Positions 59,876-64,000 of a stretch of DNA of 64,000 nucleotides are shown piece by piece (within the stretch, counting starts at the first letter, position 1; each line of letters opens with the position of its first letter). Both the position numbers and the translations under genes were made by a program. This DNA comes from Methanoprimaticola sp047501175. Its GTDB lineage: Archaea > Thermoplasmatota > Thermoplasmata > Methanomassiliicoccales > Methanomethylophilaceae. Where the stretch lies: NCBI RefSeq assembly GCF_047501175.1, contig NZ_JBEQWH010000007.1, forward strand, positions 1-64,000, read 5' to 3'. Below the pieces are notes generated by a model. That model had not been told where the DNA came from. It searched no databases and worked only from the letters and a program-made list of their open reading frames with translations.

Positions 59876-60520
59876 TCAGGCATCCTCGATGCCGGTCTCT
59901 GTGATGATATAATACGTCGACCTTCCCTCGGGGAGGCTCCTGTGCTTGACGATGACCGCCTTCCTGCGTCCGTTGTCGAGCTTCTCCAGTCTGAGGATGG
60001 TCTTCGCGTTGTGGTTCAACGCATGACCTCCCAGGAACTCTACCCTGCCGCTGGTGAGACTGGAGTAGACCTGGGACGTTATCAGCACGGAGACGTCGTA
60101 TTTCCTCGCGATCTCCAGGAGCATCTCGGTCTGCCTCACGAACTCGTTGCGTGCCTTGGACTCGTCATGCCTCAACCGATAGAACATCGTGAGGGAATCG
60201 ATTATGATCAGGGAACTGACCCCGCTGGAGACTATCTTGGACGCCATCTCGATACGGTCCGTCTGCTCCTCCAGACTATGGACCTCAGAGATCAGGATGT
60301 TCCTGATCGCGTCTTCGTTCCCCTTGAAGAGCTGGGCGAGCCTCTCCTTGGACAGCCCCTCCGTATCGAGGTAGATCACCTTCCTGCCGCTCTCCGCGAC
60401 ATTGCGGGCGACCTGCAGGCATACGTTGGTCTTCCCGGCACCCGCTTCGCCATAGATCATGGTGACACAGCCGGACTCGATCCCGCCTCCCAGAAGACGG
60501 TCAAACTTGGGACATCCCAG
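59876..60520 (-). CDS. radB: DNA repair and recombination protein RadB
   Basis: 214 residues. RecA/RadA-family ATPase core without the N-terminal DNA-binding domain. Starts with the conserved TPLGCPKFDRLLGGGIESG; Walker A GEAGAGKT (about 29-36), Walker B SLIIIDSL (about 105-112), and TSQVYSS in loop region. I choose GTG 60520 because TTTTTAACAC near 60560 is a TATA box inside the longer frame, which would begin with TTG 60604. Accessory to RadA in recombination. Confidence 0.88.
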   Translation of the reverse strand: MGCPKFDRLLGGGIESGCVTMIYGEAGAGKTNVCLQVARNVAESGRKVIYLDTEGLSKERLAQLFKGNEDAIRNILISEVHSLEEQTDRIEMASKIVSSGVSSLIIIDSLTMFYRLRHDESKARNEFVRQTEMLLEIARKYDVSVLITSQVYSSLTSGRVEFLGGHALNHNAKTILRLEKLDNGRRKAVIVKHRSLPEGRSTYYIITETGIEDA

Positions 60521-60600
60521 AGGAGTGCGCTCCACGCACGTCCAATGACGAACGGTGTTAAAAACTGTGGGTAGGGCGGGAGCACCCGCCCTGTGTTTGA

Positions 60601-60936
60601 TCAATGTTTATCGTTGCCGTCATCGTCGAGCATCTTCCCCTCGACCCCGACGACGTCGTCGATGCTATGATCGACCCCGGTCTGGACGACTTCGCCCTTG
60701 GTCGCATACATGACTACCGCGATGAACGCGTATGCGATGTATGCGATCACGGCGATTATCACCAATGCGACCACGACTATGGCCAGTATGTTGACCGCCT
60801 CTTCGAGGAATCCGGGCTGCGAGAACGCCCATGCGACGACGGCGACCAGCGCGACGATGAGAACCGCGATGATCACGAGGCCGAGCGCCGACTTCCCGGT
60901 GCCTTTCCTCTCGGTCTTCATGCCCATGTCCTTCAA
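60601..60936 (-). CDS. Small membrane protein, unknown function
   Basis: 111 residues. Two hydrophobic helices (about 17-38 and 47-76, the second long), basic N-terminus and acidic C-terminus (DDVVGVEGKMLDDDGNDKH). The start is probably the TTG at 60936: a full GAGGTGAT ribosome site ends 3 bases before it, the same spacing as in other genes here. ATG 60927 is the alternative. Follows the AIM24-like gene by 9 bases and is likely co-transcribed. Confidence 0.7.
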   Translation of the reverse strand: MKDMGMKTERKGTGKSALGLVIIAVLIVALVAVVAWAFSQPGFLEEAVNILAIVVVALVIIAVIAYIAYAFIAVVMYATKGEVVQTGVDHSIDDVVGVEGKMLDDDGNDKH

Positions 60937-60945
60937 GCGATCACC

Positions 60946-61626
60946 TCAGCTCGAGCTCTGCGGCATGTACGGCCACAGGGCCATGGCGAGGTCTCCCAGG
61001 GTCATGGACTGCATGACGACCTTCCCGGGACCCGTCAGCGTGGAGACGAAGAGCCCCTCTCCGCTGAACAGCGCGTTCTTGACACCGCCGATAGAGGAGA
61101 TGTCGTAGCAAACCGTGTCCTCCCACGCGACGACGTTGGACGTGGACACCTTGATGACCTCTCCGGGCGCGAGCTCCTTGACCACGAGGTCCCCGCAGCC
61201 TCCGATGAAGACGATACCGTTCCCGGAGACCTTCTGGACGATCAGGCCCTCCCCTCCGAACAGTGCGGACGACAGCTTCTTCTGGAATGCCATCTCGAGG
61301 GTCACGTTCTCCTCCGAGGCGAGGTACCCGGTCTTCTGGACGAACCACCCTCCCTTGGAGATGTCTATGTCCATGATCTTCCCCGGGGCCTTCTGGGACA
61401 GTCCGACGACCCCCTTGCCACCCTGGGCCTCGTACTTCACCAGGAACAGCGAGGCCCCGGTCATGGAACGCTTTATGCTTCCCCATACCCCCTCCTTGGC
61501 CTTCGCCTCCAGGGTCATGTTGCCGGTCATGTAGGACATGGCGCCGGACACGGAGTATATGACCTCCCCCGGCTCCACCTCTACGTTGACCATCTGAAGA
61601 TTGTCTCCCGTGATAGTGTATTTCAT
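60946..61626 (-). CDS. AIM24/TIGR00266-family protein
   Basis: 226 residues. Starts KYTITGDNLQMVNVEVEPGE, then repeated beta-helix-like units: GGEGLIVQKVSGNGIVFIGG and ALFSGEGLFVSTLTGPGKV. The family is universal, forms beta-sandwich trimers and is linked to membrane organisation (yeast AIM24 in mitochondria). AATAAAAAAC (61649-61658) read on the minus strand gives a TATA box about 27 bases upstream, so a leaderless ATG at 61626 is likely; ATG 61635 is possible. Confidence 0.87.
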   Translation of the reverse strand: MKYTITGDNLQMVNVEVEPGEVIYSVSGAMSYMTGNMTLEAKAKEGVWGSIKRSMTGASLFLVKYEAQGGKGVVGLSQKAPGKIMDIDISKGGWFVQKTGYLASEENVTLEMAFQKKLSSALFGGEGLIVQKVSGNGIVFIGGCGDLVVKELAPGEVIKVSTSNVVAWEDTVCYDISSIGGVKNALFSGEGLFVSTLTGPGKVVMQSMTLGDLAMALWPYMPQSSS

Positions 61627-61713
61627 GGATGTCATAACGCACGTGCAGAATAAAAAACAATATCGATGGCCTGGACTGCTACCATTGAATATCTGCACCG
61701 CATAATGCCGATC

Positions 61714-62337
61714 ATGGAAGAGGTGTCTGGAACGATGATGGGAGCGGAAGCCTCCGTATCGGATGCCGAGTACCTTGGAAGGAGAGCGGTCGAGAAGGTC
61801 CGTCCGACCAAGGGATACCGTCTGCCGGAACTGGACGCCCACTTACGTTCTGCCAGGACCAGGAACGAGGCGCGCATCCTTCACGAGGCGCCCCAGGCCG
61901 GGATACGCACCCCGTGCGTGTACGACCTGGACATGGACAGGTGCTCCATCGTCCTGGAGAAGGTCGAGGGCACAGTCGTGAAGAACCACCTCCGTGACCA
62001 CCCCGACAGGGCGTCCGAGGTATGCGTGAAGATCGGGAATGCGGTCGCGAGACTCCATTCCGCCGGGATATGCCACGGCGACCTCACGACGTCCAACATG
62101 ATCCTGACATCCGATGGGGAGATATGCCTGATAGACATGTCCATGGGCAAGACGCGCGCCGAACTGGAAGACATAGGGATAGACCTGAGGCTCCTGGAGA
62201 GGGCGTTCTCGTCGGCGCACGTGGACCTGCCTGATGCGTTCGAAGACCTCATGACCGAGTACTACGCGAACGTCGGGAACCCCAAGGCCGTGGCCAAGAA
62301 ACTCGAAGACATCAGGAACAGGGGGAGATACACATGA
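61714..62337 (+). CDS. bud32: KEOPS-complex kinase/ATPase Bud32
   Basis: 207 residues as placed. Small atypical kinase that works with Kae1 in the t6A tRNA modification complex. GAEASVSDA (P-loop equivalent), LEKVEGTVVKNHL, the catalytic HGDLTTSNMIL and metal-binding LIDMSMGKTR are present. Start uncertain: ATGs at 61666, 61714 and 61735 are in frame, and the conserved domain begins at 61738. The kinase is separate from Kae1, which is not in the window. ATGA overlap with the XTPase gene. Confidence 0.88.
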   Translation: MEEVSGTMMGAEASVSDAEYLGRRAVEKVRPTKGYRLPELDAHLRSARTRNEARILHEAPQAGIRTPCVYDLDMDRCSIVLEKVEGTVVKNHLRDHPDRASEVCVKIGNAVARLHSAGICHGDLTTSNMILTSDGEICLIDMSMGKTRAELEDIGIDLRLLERAFSSAHVDLPDAFEDLMTEYYANVGNPKAVAKKLEDIRNRGRYT

Positions 62338-62891
62338 AGCTCAAGGTCATCACGTCCAATCCCGGCAAGGTCAGGGAATATCAGAAGGAATTCAAGGACT
62401 ACGGCATAGAGATGGAGCACTTCCCTCACCCCTACGACGAGGTCCAGACCTCCGATCTGGAGGAGGTCGTCAACAAGGGGATGGACACGATCGTGTCCGA
62501 AGGCATCCGCGACTTCATCGTGGATGATTCGGGCCTCTTCGTGGATTCGCTGAAGGGATTCCCCGGAGTGTGGTCGGCATACGCACAGAAGACCATCGGG
62601 AACCAAGGGATCCTCAGGCTCATGGAAGGCGTCGAGGACCGCGGTGCGGAGTTCAGGTGCTGCATCGGATGCGACATAGACGGCAGGAGGATCGTCGTCA
62701 CCGGGATCTGCAGGGGCACGATCACCGACGGAGAACGGGGCAAGGACGGCTTCGGGTTCGATCCCGTATTCTCCCACGACGGGGAGCGCACGTTCGCGGA
62801 GATCCCACTCGACGAGAAGAACTCGGTGTCGCACCGCGGAAACGCCGTCAAACTGCTGATCGCCGAGATGAGGAGACAGGGACTGATCTGA
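62334..62891 (+). CDS. XTP/dITP diphosphatase (Ham1/RdgB family)
   Basis: 185 residues. Hydrolyses non-canonical purine triphosphates. ITSNPGKVREYQKEF (5-19), VDDSGLFVDSLKGFPGVWSA (about 63-82), GFGFDPVF and NSVSHRGNAV are the four signature segments. Coupled to bud32 by ATGA, an order seen in many archaea. Followed by about 290 bases without a gene. Confidence 0.94.
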   Translation: MKLKVITSNPGKVREYQKEFKDYGIEMEHFPHPYDEVQTSDLEEVVNKGMDTIVSEGIRDFIVDDSGLFVDSLKGFPGVWSAYAQKTIGNQGILRLMEGVEDRGAEFRCCIGCDIDGRRIVVTGICRGTITDGERGKDGFGFDPVFSHDGERTFAEIPLDEKNSVSHRGNAVKLLIAEMRRQGLI

Positions 62892-63165
62892 GAGCACGAC
62901 CTTGACGAAGAAGGGATCCGACCCTGAATCCCGATTCCAGAAACACGACTTATGCCCTTGGAATCGGAGATAGGGCTGTAATCGATCAGAAACATCAAAA
63001 ATGTGTAGTTTTAGAGAGTTCACTCTTTCCTGACAGCATCGACCAGCCACCGGAGTCCCAGATCTATATCCTCCCCTTCCGACAGGGGCGCTCAATCACC
63101 TGATGTACTCGTCCGCCGTGGTCTCATGGAGCATTGAAACAAGGCTCCGAGGCACATTAAAATAA
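62892..63165. other. Gap before mazEF
   Basis: No gene found. A CGATTCCA/TGGAATCG stem with a 19-base loop (62932-62966) may end the XTPase message. The rest is unremarkable up to the AT-rich mazE promoter. Confidence 0.4.
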
Positions 63166-63188
63166 TATGTATATATTATGTATATACA
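63154..63188 (+). promoter_or_regulatory. mazE promoter with TATGTATATA direct repeats
   Basis: CATTAAAATAATA serves as TATA box. TATGTATATA occurs twice (63166-63175 and 63177-63186), 11 bases apart, right at the expected start of transcription and up to the mazE ATG. Repeats one helical turn apart suit autoregulation by the MazE/MazEF complex. The message is probably leaderless or nearly so. Confidence 0.5.
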
Positions 63189-63428
63189 ATGGTCAATGTG
63201 ATTCAGAAATGGGGCAACAGCTGTGCTGTCAGGATTCCAAAAAGCGACATGGAATCCGCAGGTCTCCGTGAGGGAGACCAGGTGCGTTTCATCGTATCGA
63301 ACGGGAAGCTTACCATATGCAAGGCCGTTCCCCACATCCCCTTGGCCGAAAGGGCAGAAGGATTCCAGGGCAGTTATGACACCGAAGGCTTGGACGAGTC
63401 TTCCGTCGGAAAGGAAGTGTTCTGGTGA
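63189..63428 (+). CDS. mazE: MazE/AbrB-type antitoxin
   Basis: 79 residues. Swapped-hairpin AbrB DNA-binding domain: IQKWGNSCAVRIPKSDMESAGLREGDQV, read as two segments, then a flexible C-terminal tail (SYDTEGLDESSVGKEVFW) that would block the toxin. Overlaps mazF by four bases (GTGA). Antitoxin and autorepressor in the family. Confidence 0.9.
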   Translation: MVNVIQKWGNSCAVRIPKSDMESAGLREGDQVRFIVSNGKLTICKAVPHIPLAERAEGFQGSYDTEGLDESSVGKEVFW

Positions 63429-63769
63429 GTTACAGTGCTGTTCAGGGCGATGTAATCTGGCTCGATTTTGATCCAAGGGCAGGGCACGAGCAGATCGGAA
63501 GGCGTCCTGCGATAATAGCATCTAACGAGGTCGCAAACCGTCTGATGAGACCCATGGCGGTCGTGTGTCCCATCACCTCGGCAGATAAGGGGTATCCGAC
63601 CAGAGTGCATTTCGAGGGACAGAAGATCAGAGGATACATAATGTGCGATCAGATGAGGACCGTCGACCTATCCGCAAGGTATGCGGAATTCATCGAAAAA
63701 GCACCAGATGATGTCCTGAACGAGGTCCTGGATATCATAGTCGGCATGGTCGAAAGACTACCAGCTTGA
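63425..63769 (+). CDS. mazF: MazF-type toxin, mRNA endoribonuclease
   Basis: 114 residues, GTG start overlapping the mazE stop. PemK/MazF fold: QGDVIWLDFDPRAGHEQIGRRP at the start with the catalytic arginine region GRRPAIIAS, then VCPITSADKGYPTRV and IMCDQMRTVD. Cleaves mRNA at short sequence motifs in the family. Stop codon is the first base pair of a 22-bp hairpin, tying the toxin end to its terminator. Confidence 0.9.
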   Translation: MSYSAVQGDVIWLDFDPRAGHEQIGRRPAIIASNEVANRLMRPMAVVCPITSADKGYPTRVHFEGQKIRGYIMCDQMRTVDLSARYAEFIEKAPDDVLNEVLDIIVGMVERLPA

Positions 63770-63820
63770 CTTTTACAGCGCGATGGTCGGGTATCACTCG
63801 GCCATCGCGCTGTAAAAGTC
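63768..63820 (+). terminator. 22-bp hairpin ending mazEF
   Basis: Arms 63768-63789 and 63799-63820 pair over 22 bases with one G-T pair and a 9-base loop; the left arm begins inside the mazF stop codon. The longest perfect inverted repeat seen in the window. Its ends GACTTTTACAG/CTGTAAAAGTC contain T and A runs on either strand, so it can act both ways. Confidence 0.65.
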
Positions 63821-63920
63821 GAGATAGGGAGCCAGATTGCGATACCAATCAGACGATATCGGGATATGATGAGAGTCGTCTCCTAGAATCGGAAATTGGG
63901 GTTTCAAAGCGTTTGGATGA

Positions 63921-63945
63921 CCTCCCTTCAGAGGTTGAAGGGAGG
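63921..63945. terminator. Hairpin at the end of the partial membrane gene
   Basis: Perfect 10-bp stem CCTCCCTTCA/TGAAGGGAGG with a 5-base loop, spanning the stop codon of the minus-strand gene. Confidence 0.5.
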
Positions 63946-64000
63946 GTTGATGAACAGGATACAGATTCCGAGCGCGAGCGCGAGGTACAGCAGGTAGTTG
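63928..64000 (-). CDS. C-terminal end of a membrane protein (partial)
   Basis: Only the last 23 codons are inside the window: YLLYLALALGICILFINPPF then NL and TGA. A hydrophobic helix at the very end of the protein implies a membrane protein. Nothing more can be said about its family. The stop lies inside a hairpin. Confidence 0.55.
   Translation of the reverse strand, partial: NYLLYLALALGICILFINPPFNL

Noticed and set aside
62967..63829. GAGATAGGG direct repeats flanking mazEF (62967 and 63821)
   Set aside because: Only nine bases and flanks do not match; chance cannot be excluded, so not called as a target duplication.
1..64000. CRISPR arrays or other regular repeat arrays
   Set aside because: No set of regularly spaced direct repeats was seen in any non-coding stretch.

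Overview
The window is archaeal and most likely from a methanogen of the Thermoplasmata, order Methanomassiliicoccales (gut-type Methanomethylophilaceae would fit). Direct support: an archaeal ribosomal protein operon with eL19, eL32, eS4, uS14 zinc form, Rnp1 and SUI1; archaeal aRF1, Cbf5, RadB, Bud32, RaSEA (archaeosine) and MptA (methanopterin); isopentenyl phosphate kinase; a 5S rRNA gene standing alone; TATA-box promoters with leaderless or GGTGAT-led starts. Of 82 coding genes I could assign, 76 end in TGA, 5 in TAA and only one in TAG, and that one is a dubious antisense end. This is what an organism that reads UAG as pyrrolysine would show. Genus assignment is inference.

Layout. 1-3.1 kb: AT-rich edge, an unknown anchored protein, purP and a secreted protein. 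3.2-7.4 kb: a metal/siderophore/corrinoid-type ABC importer with a methyltransferase, behind a promoter that carries four copies of a TAACAC box. 7.5-18.5 kb: translation genes on the minus strand (prf1-argS-GNAT; pheS, trpS), pyrH, dtdA, a winged-helix/repeat regulator and three unknown genes. 18.5-34.1 kb: one long minus-strand operon from rpl3 to secY, an Oxa1-like insertase, cmk and cbf5. Genes mostly overlap by ATGA or TGATG, so co-transcription and translational coupling are likely.

34.4-42.3 kb: RaSEA, a CoA-disulfide reductase, an archaeal relative of the human nuclease CDIN1, mptA, rnhB, an SCP2 protein, initiator tRNA-Met and a diverged transposase-like gene. 42.5-45.6 kb: glnK-amt, TPR and DUF2284 proteins. 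45.7-50.7 kb: gatCAB facing a bacterial-type aspS, which together predict Asn-tRNA formation by transamidation. 50.7-54.2 kb: accessory block with two exported unknown proteins and a second transposase-like gene that has lost its catalytic residues. 54-64 kb: Lrp/AlaX divergent pair, NAC-hypC, 5S rRNA, ipk-fni-idsA (isoprenoid lipid precursors), radB, AIM24-like protein, bud32-XTPase, mazEF and the tail of a membrane protein.

Strong hairpins lie between most convergent gene pairs and at operon ends and are listed separately. No CRISPR array, complete insertion sequence with visible ends, or rRNA other than 5S was seen.
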